NCBI RefSeq assembly: GCF_039544305.1
Contig: NZ_BAABLK010000002.1
Location: 28,712 to 92,711 of the forward strand
Direction of reading: 5' to 3'
Length of the DNA: 64,000 nucleotides
Source: Paeniglutamicibacter antarcticus_C
GTDB taxonomy: Bacteria > Actinomycetota > Actinomycetes > Actinomycetales > Micrococcaceae
Made by a program: the position numbers and the translations under genes. This document shows positions 27,947 through 36,590 of the stretch, piece by piece. The notes below the pieces were generated by a model. The model was not told the DNA's origin and searched no databases. It saw only the letters and a program-made list of their open reading frames with translations. Each line of letters starts with the position of its first letter. Position 1 is the stretch's first letter.

Positions 27947-28444
27947 ATGCGAACCCTAGTACTGAATGCAGGATTTGAACCACTGGCGGTCATTACCTTC
28001 CGCCGGGCACTTCTCCTTGTCATCACCGGGAAGGCGACGGTGCTGGCCGATGACGACCGATACCCGGTAGTAAGCGTGAACCAAGTCATGCCACGGCCAA
28101 CGGTTATCCTGCTCAACCGCTACATTCGACTCCCATACCGCAACACCATCAACGTTTCGCGTCGCGGGGTGCTTCGCCGTGACGCGCACCGGTGCGCCTA
28201 TTGCGGAAGAAACGCGAACACCATCGACCACATCGTGGCGCGGAGTCGCGGAGGAGAGGATTCATGGGAGAATCTAGTTGCGGCTTGCCAGAACTGTAAT
28301 AGCGCCAAGGCAGACCGGACGTTGGCGCAGCTGGGCTGGAAGCTGCGGTTCGCCCCGAGTCGACCTCGGGGAGCCCAGTGGTTCATCACGGAGCTCGAGC
28401 GGCCCGCGGAGGCCTGGAGTCCCTTTTTACGGAGTGCAGCATGA
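27947..28444 (+). CDS. HNH endonuclease
   Basis: 165 aa from ATG 27947, with AAGGAT 7 nt before. N-terminal part 'MRTLVLNAGFEPLAVITFRRAL' is typical of the actinobacterial HNH family. The nuclease motif is 'RRDAHRCAYCGRNANTIDHIVARSRGGEDSWENLVAACQNCN' in pattern (CxxC, DH, N, CxxC; about 80-125). Often annotated as a housekeeping HNH protein of unknown target; not linked to a phage here. The stop overlaps the mobA-like start by 4 bp (ATGA), which ties it to the molybdenum cofactor block. Confidence 0.87.
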   Translation: MRTLVLNAGFEPLAVITFRRALLLVITGKATVLADDDRYPVVSVNQVMPRPTVILLNRYIRLPYRNTINVSRRGVLRRDAHRCAYCGRNANTIDHIVARSRGGEDSWENLVAACQNCNSAKADRTLAQLGWKLRFAPSRPRGAQWFITELERPAEAWSPFLRSAA

Positions 28445-29109
28445 AATTCGATGCGATAATCGTGGCCGGCGGCCGCGGTTCCCGACTTGGCGGTGTCAGC
28501 AAGCCATTGCTGGAACACCGCGGGGAAACGCTGCTTGAACATTCCCTCAATGCGGTGCGCGATGCCCAAGCCATTGCCGTGGTCGGCGGTCATGCACTGG
28601 CCGAGGTGGTGACCAAGTACATGGAAACCGCGCCTGATAGCCAGCGGGTGCTGATAACACGCGAGTACCCCAGTTATGCGGGACCTGCCGCTGCGGTCGC
28701 CGCCGGACGTACGGCGCTTGACGACGGGCCGGATGACGAAAGCGCCCAACAACAAAACGTTGCCTCCGAACTCACCGTGGTTCTGGCATCGGACCTGCTT
28801 GACCCCGGTCCCGTGGTCGCTGCACTGCTCCATGCCACCAGGCACCCGGCCGACGGCATTGAGGCATGGGTTCCGCAGGACGGGTCAGGTGTGTTGCAGA
28901 CGCTTTCTTGCGCGGTTCTCACCGAGCCTCTGCGCCAAGCCATCGACCAAGCCGCCGAACCCCGTGGAAGTCTTGAGAATGCGTCGATGATGCGTCTGCT
29001 TGCTACAGTGCAGATGGAGCGATTGAAGGTCCCGGATGCGGACTTCAGCGACATTGACACGCCCGGGGACGCCGGGCGGCACGGGATAGCAGTGGCCAAC
29101 GACCACTGA
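28441..29109 (+). CDS. mobA: MobA-like molybdenum cofactor guanylyltransferase
   Basis: 222 aa. N-terminal nucleotide-binding 'IIVAGGRGSRLGGVSKPLLEHRGETLLE' pattern of the MobA/IspD transferase fold, and 'ELTVVLASDLLDPG' with the metal Asp. The usual SRMG-x-DK signature is altered (SRLGGVSKP). MobA attaches GMP to molybdopterin to give the bis-MGD cofactor used by formate-dehydrogenase-type enzymes such as the FdhF-like protein 2.5 kb downstream. First of a co-directional molybdenum block; ATGA overlap with the HNH gene upstream, DUF6457 15 bp downstream. Confidence 0.83.
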   Translation: MKFDAIIVAGGRGSRLGGVSKPLLEHRGETLLEHSLNAVRDAQAIAVVGGHALAEVVTKYMETAPDSQRVLITREYPSYAGPAAAVAAGRTALDDGPDDESAQQQNVASELTVVLASDLLDPGPVVAALLHATRHPADGIEAWVPQDGSGVLQTLSCAVLTEPLRQAIDQAAEPRGSLENASMMRLLATVQMERLKVPDADFSDIDTPGDAGRHGIAVANDH

Positions 29110-29124
29110 CAAGGAGAACGCACC

Positions 29125-29403
29125 ATGCCTGAAGTCCAACTCGACCAGTGGATCAACGAACTCCTGGGCGCTTTCGAGCTCAAGGGCACCGAGGTCGACA
29201 TCGACAAGGTGCTCTCGCTTGCCGGGGTAGCCGCGCACTCCATTGTCCGCCCCGCCGCCCCGTTGACCACTTACGTTGCCGGCTATGCGGCTGGGCTTGC
29301 CGTAGGCAGGGGAGAGTCGGACGAAAAACCCGCCATGGACTCTGCCGATGAATTGGCACGCGCGGTCATTGCCGCACGCGTCGAAACCACAGACAACGCT
29401 TAG
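29125..29403 (+). CDS. DUF6457 domain protein
   Basis: 92 aa helical protein: 'LDQWINELLGAFELKG', 'VDIDKVLSLAGVAAHSIVRPAAPLTTYVAGYAAGLAVG'. This pattern (DUF6457) accompanies mobA/moeA in Actinobacteria and is sometimes fused to MobA. AAGGAGAA is present before the ATG. A role in molybdenum cofactor guanylation is inferred from this constant association only. Confidence 0.78.
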   Translation: MPEVQLDQWINELLGAFELKGTEVDIDKVLSLAGVAAHSIVRPAAPLTTYVAGYAAGLAVGRGESDEKPAMDSADELARAVIAARVETTDNA

Positions 29404-29414
29404 CCCGGATCCCG

Positions 29415-30608
29415 TTGAACGATCACCACTGGGAGGCCGCGCGCCTTGCCGCCCACGAGTTGGGGGTCAGCATCGCAGGCACCCCCGAAACTGTGTCCCT
29501 CCACCAGGTCTCCGGCCGGTTCCTTGCGGCCGATCTGGAGACGAGATACCCCTTGCCGCATTGCGCCACCTCCGCGATGGACGGCTACGCGGTCAATGGA
29601 CCCGGACCTTGGCAGCTGCTCAAACCCCTGGCGACCAACCCCGGGGCCGGGGACGAGCAGGACATCGCCGTCGGCGAGGCCGCCGCCGTGGTGACCGGAT
29701 CCCTTATTCCGCAAGGCGCCACCTCCATTTTGCGCGTCGAACATTCAAGCCTTGAAGGTAACGTGCTGTCCACCTGGCGTGACCTGCCATGCGGGGCGGA
29801 CATCCGCCCCGCTGGCATCGAGGCCGCCGAGGGGGAAACCCTGGCCGTGGCGGGTACGCTGCTGCGTGCCGGAGTGATTGCCGCTGCCGCGGTATCGGGC
29901 CACGACGAACTTTTGGTCGCCGCAACGCCTCGGGTGCATTTGGTTTTCACGGGTGACGAGGTGATCACCTCCGGGCGTCCGGCGCCGGGCCAAGTCCGCG
30001 ACGGGTTTTCCCCAGTCCTGCCACAGGTCGTTGCGGCGCTGGGGGGCGGGGAATGCACCACCACGCGTATAGGGGACACCCTCGCGGCAACGATCGCCGC
30101 CCTTGACTCGCCGGCGGCCCGGGCCGCGCAGATAATTGTCACCACCGGTGGAACCGGTTTCTCAGACCGCGACTTCGTGCGCGCCGCGGCACGGGAACTC
30201 GACGGCGAGGAAGTCATCTCCTCCATTGCGATGAGGCCGGGACACCCCTCCATGGTTTCCCGGTTGCCCGGTAACCGGCTGCTGGTGGCGCTTCCGGGAA
30301 ACCCGTTAGCGGCACTGATGGCCCTGGTCACGGTCCTGGACCCGATGCTGCGCGGGGCCTGCGGCCGCGAACTGGAACAGGTGCATACCGCGGTTTCAGC
30401 CACCGACTTCCCTGCCCTTCCCGGCAGGACACGGCTGGTTCCTGCACGCTGGATCGCCTCAACCAACGAGCTGGACACATTGGCTCCGGCGGAACACGTA
30501 GCGCCGGCGATGTTGCGCGGACTGGCCGCGGCCGATGCAATCCTAGTGGTGGGCCCCGAAGGAACAAGCAAAGGGGCGCACGTATCCTATCTAGGGTTAC
30601 CTTGGTAA
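29415..30608 (+). CDS. moeA: Molybdopterin molybdenumtransferase MoeA
   Basis: 397 aa from TTG 29415, 11 bp after DUF6457. Domain order: the N-terminal substrate domain with 'CATSAMDGYAV' (about 50-60), the MoaB/Mog-like domain with 'VHLVFTGDEVI' and 'IIVTTGGTGFSDRDFV' and 'ALPGNPLAALMAL', and the C-terminal beta-barrel. It inserts molybdate into adenylylated molybdopterin. 'SSIAMRPGHPS' replaces the usual 'KVAMRPGKP', a mild variant. It lies in the mobA-moeA-fdhD-FdhF block that supplies and uses the cofactor. Confidence 0.9.
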   Translation: MNDHHWEAARLAAHELGVSIAGTPETVSLHQVSGRFLAADLETRYPLPHCATSAMDGYAVNGPGPWQLLKPLATNPGAGDEQDIAVGEAAAVVTGSLIPQGATSILRVEHSSLEGNVLSTWRDLPCGADIRPAGIEAAEGETLAVAGTLLRAGVIAAAAVSGHDELLVAATPRVHLVFTGDEVITSGRPAPGQVRDGFSPVLPQVVAALGGGECTTTRIGDTLAATIAALDSPAARAAQIIVTTGGTGFSDRDFVRAAARELDGEEVISSIAMRPGHPSMVSRLPGNRLLVALPGNPLAALMALVTVLDPMLRGACGRELEQVHTAVSATDFPALPGRTRLVPARWIASTNELDTLAPAEHVAPAMLRGLAAADAILVVGPEGTSKGAHVSYLGLPW

Positions 30609-30672
30609 GTGGGACGGCGCTGCACCACGGCACATGCAGGCAAATCCCGAGTCAAGGAAGGCAAACAAAGAC

Positions 30673-31506
30673 ATGGGACGTTTAATAACCCGCCGACGGA
30701 TCGTAAGGGCATCTGCTGACGGGGCGCGGATCAGCCGCGAGGAGAAACTGGCCGTGGAGGAACCACTGGAGATCCGTTTCAACGGCACCTCCTTCACCAC
30801 GTCCATGCGAACACCCGGGGACGATTTCGACATGGTTGCAGGGTTCCTGTTGGCCGAAGGCATCATCAGCCGCACCGAACACCTGGTGTCCATGCGCTAC
30901 TGCGCGGGAACCGACGAAGAAGGCCACCAGACCTTCAACGTGATTGACGTGCAGCTGGGATTCGGTGCCCATCCTCCAGACCTTGCCGCAGCAAGGAACG
31001 TTGTCACGTCTTCGGCATGCGGAATTTGCGGAACGAACTCCATCGACGACGTATCGAAGAAATCCTCCTACCCGCTGGACCCGGACCGCGGGCACGTGGA
31101 CGTTGGAGTGCTGTTGAAGATGCCCGACAGCCTGCGGGAGTCCCAGAACCTGTTCTCGGCCACTGGCGGGGTGCACGCAGCTGGGCTTTTCACCACCGAC
31201 GGGGAGCTATTGCTACTGCGTGAAGACGTGGGACGGCACAACGCCGTGGACAAGGTTGTCGGAGCCGCGCTGCGTGAACGGAAATTACCGCTTCGTGACG
31301 CGATCCTCCAGGTCTCCGGACGGGCGTCCTTCGAGTTGGTCCAGAAGGCCGCAATGGCCGGAATCCCGGTGCTTTCGGCGGTCAGTGCACCCTCTTCCCT
31401 GGCAGTGGAACTGGCAGATGAAACAGGGCTGACACTTGCGGCGTTTTCCCGGGGTAGTACGGTGAACATATACACGCATGCCGACAGGCTGAGATCCGGG
31501 TCCTGA
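30673..31506 (+). CDS. fdhD: Formate dehydrogenase accessory sulfurtransferase FdhD
   Basis: 277 aa from ATG 30673 (AAGGAAGG 11 nt upstream); an earlier ATG at 30634 has no ribosome site. Motif 'SSACGICGTNSIDDV' carries the two essential sulfur-relay cysteines, and 'GGVHAAGLFTTDGELLLLREDVGRHNA' spans the conserved C-terminal half. FdhD passes sulfur from a cysteine desulfurase to the bis-MGD cofactor of formate-dehydrogenase-type enzymes. The adjacent FdhF/YdeP-type gene is the likely client. Confidence 0.93.
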   Translation: MGRLITRRRIVRASADGARISREEKLAVEEPLEIRFNGTSFTTSMRTPGDDFDMVAGFLLAEGIISRTEHLVSMRYCAGTDEEGHQTFNVIDVQLGFGAHPPDLAAARNVVTSSACGICGTNSIDDVSKKSSYPLDPDRGHVDVGVLLKMPDSLRESQNLFSATGGVHAAGLFTTDGELLLLREDVGRHNAVDKVVGAALRERKLPLRDAILQVSGRASFELVQKAAMAGIPVLSAVSAPSSLAVELADETGLTLAAFSRGSTVNIYTHADRLRSGS

Positions 31507-31581
31507 ACACGGTTTGGCTCCTCCCTGTTTGGCGTGCAAGCGGCTACGGTCCGCAACACCGTTGTTGAACGTGGAGGACAA

Positions 31582-33903
31582 ATGCATCGGCCAGCCCCAT
31601 CCCAAGACATCAACGAGGACGACCTGAAGGTCACGAAGCCAAAACGCAGCGCGGCCGGGGTCAAGGCGGTGATGGTGTCCTTGGAACGCGGCTTCTCTGA
31701 GGCCGGAGTGAGCCGGACATTGCGTTCAATGCTGCGCATCAACCAGCGTGGCGGTTTCGACTGCCCAGGCTGCGCATGGCCCGAATCCATCACCGGGGCG
31801 CGCAAACCCGCAGAGTTCTGCGAGAACGGTGCCAAGGCCATTGCCGAGGAAGCCAGCGCCCGCACCGTGACCCCCGAGTGGTGGGCCAAGCACCCGATTA
31901 ACGTATTGCGTGAAAAAACCGAGTACTGGCTAGGTTCCCAGGGCCGGATCACCGAACCGATGATCATACGTGCCGGCGAGAGCCACTACACGCCGATCAC
32001 CTGGGCGCAGGCCTTCGCCACCATTGGCGAGCACGTAAATGCGACAACGCCGGACAAATGCGTGTTCTACACCTCCGGGCGTACGGCCAATGAAACAGCA
32101 TTCATGTACCAGTTGCTGGCCCGATCGCTGGGCACCAACAACCTGCCGGACTGCTCGAACATGTGCCACGAATCTTCCGGCTCCGCGCTGAACCCCACGA
32201 TCGGGATCGGCAAGGGCACCGTGTCGCTCGAAGACTTCGAGCACGCGGAACTGATCTTCGTCATTGGCCAGAACCCCGGAACCAACCACCCGAGGATGCT
32301 CTCGTCGCTTGCCGATGCCCGCAAGCGCGGCGCGCATGTGGTTGCGGTGAACCCGCTGCCCGAGGCGGGATTCTTCGGGTTCAAGGACCCGCAGGCCGTG
32401 GGTGGCATGCTCGGAAAATCCGAGGATATTTCCGACCACTTCTTGCAGATCAAGGTCGGCGGGGACCTGGCGCTCTTCCAAGCCTTTGGCCACCTGCTGT
32501 TCGAGGCGGAAGCCAAGAGCCCCGGCACCGTTGTCGACCACGACTTCATCGACTCGGTAACCGATGGATTCGACGCTTACAAGGATGCACGCGCCACCAT
32601 CGACTGGGAAGCGACCGAGGAAGCAACCGGACTGACCCGCGCCGAGATCACCACCGTGGCTGAGCTGCTGATCAAATCCAAGGCCTCTATCTTCTGCTGG
32701 GCGCTCGGGCTGACCCAGCAACCGCACTCGGTGCCGACGCTGAAGGAAATCATTAACATTCTGCTGCTCCAAGGCAACTTCGGCAAGCCCGGCGCAGGGG
32801 CATGCCCGGTACGTGGACACTCCAATGTCCAGGGCGATCGGACCATGGGCATTTGGGAGAAACCCGGAGAGGCCCTGCTGCTTGCCCTTGACAAGGAATT
32901 CAGCATTGATTCCCCGCGTGCCCACGGGTATGACTCCACCGAGGCGTTGGACGCTTTTGAGAAGGATGAAGTCGACGTGTTCGTGTCCATGGGTGGGAAC
33001 TTTGCCCTGGCGAACTCGGAAACCGAGGCCCTGGAAGCGGGTATGCAGCGCTCCAAGTTGACGGTGCACATCTCCACCAAGCCCAACCGTTCCCACGTGG
33101 TGCATGGGCAGACCTCGCTGATTTTGCCCACCCTGGGACGCACCGACCGCGACGACAAACACCCCGGCGGGCCGCAGTTCCTCTCCGTGGAAGATTCCAT
33201 GTCGGTCATCAAATCCACACAAGGGCGCCTGAAGCCCGTGTCCGAGCACATGCTGGCAGAGCCCGTCATCGTGGCACGGATGGCACTGGCCATCCTGGGC
33301 GATAACCACGTCGTGGATTGGAAGGCCATGGCAGCGGACTACGATGTCGTCCGAGACCATATTTCCCGGGTTCTGCCCGGGTTCGAGGACTTTAACAAAC
33401 GGGTGCGTGGGCGCAACGGCTTCGTGCTGCCCAACCCGCCGCGCGATTCGCGTTCCTTCGCCACAGACATCGGCAAGGGCAAGTTCACGGTCTCCGACTT
33501 CGAGGCGCTGTATGCCCCCGAGGGGCACCTGATCCTTCAGACCATGCGCAGCCACGACCAGTACAACACCACTTTCTACGGACTCGATGACAGGTACCGC
33601 GGGATCAAGGACGGACGCCGGGTCATCTTAGCGAACCCCGATGACCTGGTGGAGATGGGCTGGGAAGACAAGGACCTGGTGGATGTCATTTCCACATTCC
33701 GTGGTACCGAGCGCCGGGCTAACCGCTTCCGGCTGGTTTCCTACCCGACGGCCAAGGGTTGCGCCGCCGCGTACTTCCCCGAGGCGAATGCACTGGTGCA
33801 CCGGGACTTGGTGGCACGGGAATCAAACACCCCGGGATTCAAGGCCATGATGGTGCGCTTCGTGCCGCACGAACTGGCCCCGGGACCGACGCTGAACAGC
33901 TAG
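31582..33903 (+). CDS. FdhF/YdeP-family molybdopterin oxidoreductase
   Basis: 773 aa from ATG 31582 with GGAGG 4 nt upstream. Molybdopterin-binding fold: 'YTPITWAQAFATIGEHV', 'NLPDCSNMCHESSGSALNPTIG', 'LIFVIGQNPGTNHPRM', and the C-terminal dinucleotide-binding domain ('DQYNTTFYGLDDRYRGI'). The N terminus has 'GFDCPGCAWPE' with only CxxC, so the full 4Fe-4S Cys set of classical formate dehydrogenases is not evident; this matches the YdeP group. E. coli YdeP is linked to acid resistance and its reaction is not settled. It follows fdhD and ends at a long terminator hairpin. Confidence 0.9.
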   Translation: MHRPAPSQDINEDDLKVTKPKRSAAGVKAVMVSLERGFSEAGVSRTLRSMLRINQRGGFDCPGCAWPESITGARKPAEFCENGAKAIAEEASARTVTPEWWAKHPINVLREKTEYWLGSQGRITEPMIIRAGESHYTPITWAQAFATIGEHVNATTPDKCVFYTSGRTANETAFMYQLLARSLGTNNLPDCSNMCHESSGSALNPTIGIGKGTVSLEDFEHAELIFVIGQNPGTNHPRMLSSLADARKRGAHVVAVNPLPEAGFFGFKDPQAVGGMLGKSEDISDHFLQIKVGGDLALFQAFGHLLFEAEAKSPGTVVDHDFIDSVTDGFDAYKDARATIDWEATEEATGLTRAEITTVAELLIKSKASIFCWALGLTQQPHSVPTLKEIINILLLQGNFGKPGAGACPVRGHSNVQGDRTMGIWEKPGEALLLALDKEFSIDSPRAHGYDSTEALDAFEKDEVDVFVSMGGNFALANSETEALEAGMQRSKLTVHISTKPNRSHVVHGQTSLILPTLGRTDRDDKHPGGPQFLSVEDSMSVIKSTQGRLKPVSEHMLAEPVIVARMALAILGDNHVVDWKAMAADYDVVRDHISRVLPGFEDFNKRVRGRNGFVLPNPPRDSRSFATDIGKGKFTVSDFEALYAPEGHLILQTMRSHDQYNTTFYGLDDRYRGIKDGRRVILANPDDLVEMGWEDKDLVDVISTFRGTERRANRFRLVSYPTAKGCAAAYFPEANALVHRDLVARESNTPGFKAMMVRFVPHELAPGPTLNS

Positions 33904-33914
33904 GCGGAACGACA

Positions 33915-33966
33915 CAAAACGGGGGAGCTTTCCGGGCTTTTGGTTCCGGGCAGGTCCCCCGTTTTG
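33915..33966 (+). terminator. Terminator of the molybdenum block
   Basis: CAAAACGGGGGA (33915) pairs with TCCCCCGTTTTG (33955-33966), 12 bp. It starts 12 bp after the oxidoreductase stop. Confidence 0.85.
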
Positions 33967-34114
33967 CTGTCCGGGAAGAACCGGGGGCCCACAGGGGTTA
34001 TGCCTGTGTCGGGGCATTCGATGCCCGCGGCGGACTAAGATCGATAGTCTCTGTGCCCGGGGAAACCTTCCATTGGCACCGCACAACTACCTAGCTGGAT
34101 GGCGAGAGCAACTC

Positions 34115-35971
34115 ATGAGCATGGAAAACGCGGCCTGGCATTCGCTGTGGCGAATGTCGGGCCCGGAGAAGTCCAGGGCCTACGCGGATACTACCCCTCG
34201 ACGGGTACTGGCCTTTGCCACAAGCTACAAGAACCGGCTGCTGGTCTTCGTCCTCTTTTCGGTGGTGGCCGCGGTCCTCGCGGTGGTCACCCCGGTGCTG
34301 GCCGGACGCGTGATTGACGCCATCGTGGACAAGAGCGGAATTCAGGTCGTTGTGAACCTGGCATTGATCATTGCTGGAGTCGCCGTCGCCGAGTCAGCCG
34401 TATCGCTGGTGGTGCGCTGGTATTCCTCGCGCCTGGGCGAGGGCATTATCTTCGATTTGCGCACCGCGGTCTTCGACCACGTGCAAAAGATGCCCGTTGC
34501 CTTCTTCACCCGGACACGCACCGGGGCGCTGGTCAGCCGGCTGAACAACGACGTGATCGGCGCCCAGTCCGCGTTCGCCGGCACCTTGTCAGGGCTGGTG
34601 TCCAACACCGTAGCACTGGTGCTGACAGCCGGCGTCATGTTCACCACTTCGTGGCAAGTCACCGCACTTGCGTTGGTGCTGCTGCCGATCTTCCTGCTCC
34701 CTGCGCGGTACTTCAGCAGGTCCATCGCGTGGTTGCGCAAGGAATCCGCTGACCTGAATGCCTCGATGGGCAGCCAAATGACAGAACGCTTCTCGGCGCC
34801 CGGCGCCACCTTGATCAAGCTCTTTGGCCGTCCGGCCGACGAATCGGCGCAATTCGCCTTGCGTGCCGGACGCGTGCGGGACATCGGGGTGAAGATGGCA
34901 ATGCGCCAGTTCTTCTTCGTCGCGATGCTCACCCTGGTTGCCGCCTTGGCCTTGGCCTTGGTTTACGGCCTGGGCGGGGTCTACGCGTTGCGTGGCCAAA
35001 TGGCGGCCGGCGACGTCGTGGTCCTGGCAATGCTCCTGACCAAGCTATACGTTCCGCTGACTTCCCTAGCCAATGCACGGGTGGAAATCACCAGTGCATT
35101 GGTTAGCTTCGACAGGGTTTTTGAGATCCTGGATCTCAAACCACTGATCACCGACGCGCTCGACGCGAGGGTGCTGGAGCCGGGGCCAGTCGCAGTGAAG
35201 TTCTCCAACGTTTCCTTTGCCTATCCCAGCGCGGAAAAGGTCTCCTTGGCCTCGCTGGAGGACGTCTCGGTGCTTGACACCAGGGGTGGGGAAACCGTGC
35301 TTCACGGGATCGACTTCGAGATCCCCGCAGGGTCCACGGTAGCCCTGGTTGGTTCGTCGGGAGCAGGAAAATCCACCATTGCATCCCTCCTGGCTCGTCT
35401 CTATGACGTGGATTCGGGCGCCGTTGAATTAGCCGGAACCAATATTCGCGAGCTCCGGCTCGATTCGCTGCGCTCGACGGTCTCCATGGTCACCCAGGAC
35501 GGACACCTGTTCCACGAGACCATCGGCTCGAACCTCCGGTTGGCGAAACCCGGAGCCAGCGACGAGGAAATTTGGCAAGCCCTGCGCCGGGCCCGGCTGG
35601 AGCCGACAATCGCCGGACTGCCCGAGGGGTTAGACACCGTGGTGGGGGAACGCGGGTACCGGCTCTCGGGCGGGGAACGCCAGCGCATGACCATTGCCCG
35701 GTTGCTGTTGGCTGCCCCGCAGGTCGTCATCCTCGACGAGGCTACGGCCGCACTGGATTCCTCCAATGAGGCGGCGGTTCAGGCTGCCTTGGCCGACGCC
35801 TTGGCAGACAGGACGGCACTGGTGATTGCCCACAGGCTCTCCACCATCCGCTCGGCGGACTTGATACTGGTCATCGAAGACGGGCGAATCGCTGAACGCG
35901 GCACCCACACCGAGCTTTTGGCAGCACGCGGCCGCTATGCGGAGCTACACGACACCCAGTTCGCACAGTGA
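34115..35971 (+). CDS. ABC exporter (fused permease-ATPase)
   Basis: 618 aa from ATG 34115 (GAGAGC upstream); a TTG at 34073 would add 14 residues. Six membrane helices about 45-320 (ABC type 1 exporter), then the ATPase: Walker A 'VGSSGAGKSTIA', Q-loop 'VTQDGHLF', signature 'LSGGERQRM', Walker B 'VVILDEATAALD', H-loop 'VIAHRLSTI'. Half-transporter working as a homodimer, like MsbA or multidrug pumps. An insertion between the two parts ('YPSAEKVSLASLEDVSVLDTR') lengthens the first strand region. No partner half-transporter is adjacent, and substrate is unknown. Confidence 0.9.
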   Translation: MSMENAAWHSLWRMSGPEKSRAYADTTPRRVLAFATSYKNRLLVFVLFSVVAAVLAVVTPVLAGRVIDAIVDKSGIQVVVNLALIIAGVAVAESAVSLVVRWYSSRLGEGIIFDLRTAVFDHVQKMPVAFFTRTRTGALVSRLNNDVIGAQSAFAGTLSGLVSNTVALVLTAGVMFTTSWQVTALALVLLPIFLLPARYFSRSIAWLRKESADLNASMGSQMTERFSAPGATLIKLFGRPADESAQFALRAGRVRDIGVKMAMRQFFFVAMLTLVAALALALVYGLGGVYALRGQMAAGDVVVLAMLLTKLYVPLTSLANARVEITSALVSFDRVFEILDLKPLITDALDARVLEPGPVAVKFSNVSFAYPSAEKVSLASLEDVSVLDTRGGETVLHGIDFEIPAGSTVALVGSSGAGKSTIASLLARLYDVDSGAVELAGTNIRELRLDSLRSTVSMVTQDGHLFHETIGSNLRLAKPGASDEEIWQALRRARLEPTIAGLPEGLDTVVGERGYRLSGGERQRMTIARLLLAAPQVVILDEATAALDSSNEAAVQAALADALADRTALVIAHRLSTIRSADLILVIEDGRIAERGTHTELLAARGRYAELHDTQFAQ

Positions 35972-35981
35972 CCGGCGGAGA

Positions 35982-36383
35982 CTAGGGACCCAGCAATCCC
36001 GGAAGAACCTTCTCTCGCAGCAGGGGTGCAATATCGGTGCGCCGCAGCGCTGCAGCGGGGTCGATCCAGAGCATCTCCGCGATCTCGGCCTGGACCACGG
36101 GAGTGCAGTCGGTCTGCGCTGCGAACAGGTGTGCATGGATATCGGTATCCGCTTCATTGGCCGCTGGACCGATCCACACGCCGGCGGGCACGACGTCGTC
36201 GGGACCGAACACTAACCCCAGCTCTTCGTGGACCTCACGCAACACTGCGGACAGCGGACTTTCGTCTGGCTCGAGTTTCCCGCCGGGCTGCATGAACATT
36301 CGTGTTCCGCTTTTACGCACCAGAAGAATGCGTTTGGAAGAGTCCAGGAGTTGCAGGGCTGCGATCGTAAGAATCTTTGGCAT
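35982..36383 (-). CDS. NUDIX hydrolase
   Basis: 133 aa. Nudix box 'GGKLEPDESPLSAVLREVHEELGL' in pattern G-x5-E-x7-R-E-V-x-E-E-L-G (about 34-56), giving the Mg-binding glutamates. N-terminal 'ILTIAALQLLDSSKRILLVRKSGT' and 'FMQPGGK' resemble MutT-like housecleaning pyrophosphatases for modified nucleotides or ADP-ribose-type substrates. Convergent with the ABC exporter (10-bp gap). Substrate not predictable. Confidence 0.9.
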   Translation of the reverse strand: MPKILTIAALQLLDSSKRILLVRKSGTRMFMQPGGKLEPDESPLSAVLREVHEELGLVFGPDDVVPAGVWIGPAANEADTDIHAHLFAAQTDCTPVVQAEIAEMLWIDPAAALRRTDIAPLLREKVLPGLLGP

Positions 36384-36590
36384 AACTTGAGCTTAACAAC
36401 CATTAAACACACAGGTGGGAGTGATAACGTGCTTGGTGGACAGGTCTCAGGGCGTGATTTCCGTTTAGCAATGGAGGCCGGAGCCAATCCGGCTAGGACG
36501 CCATGTTCGACTGAACCGCATTAGCCGAAAGGCCAGCGGGTCAGGCAAGACCAGCGGGGGATCAAATGAGGATCTACAAATGGAGAATTG

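Noticed and set aside
31930..33555. Minus-strand open frame of 541 codons opposite the FdhF/YdeP gene
   Set aside because: The plus strand has a clear molybdopterin enzyme; the antisense frame shows no motif.
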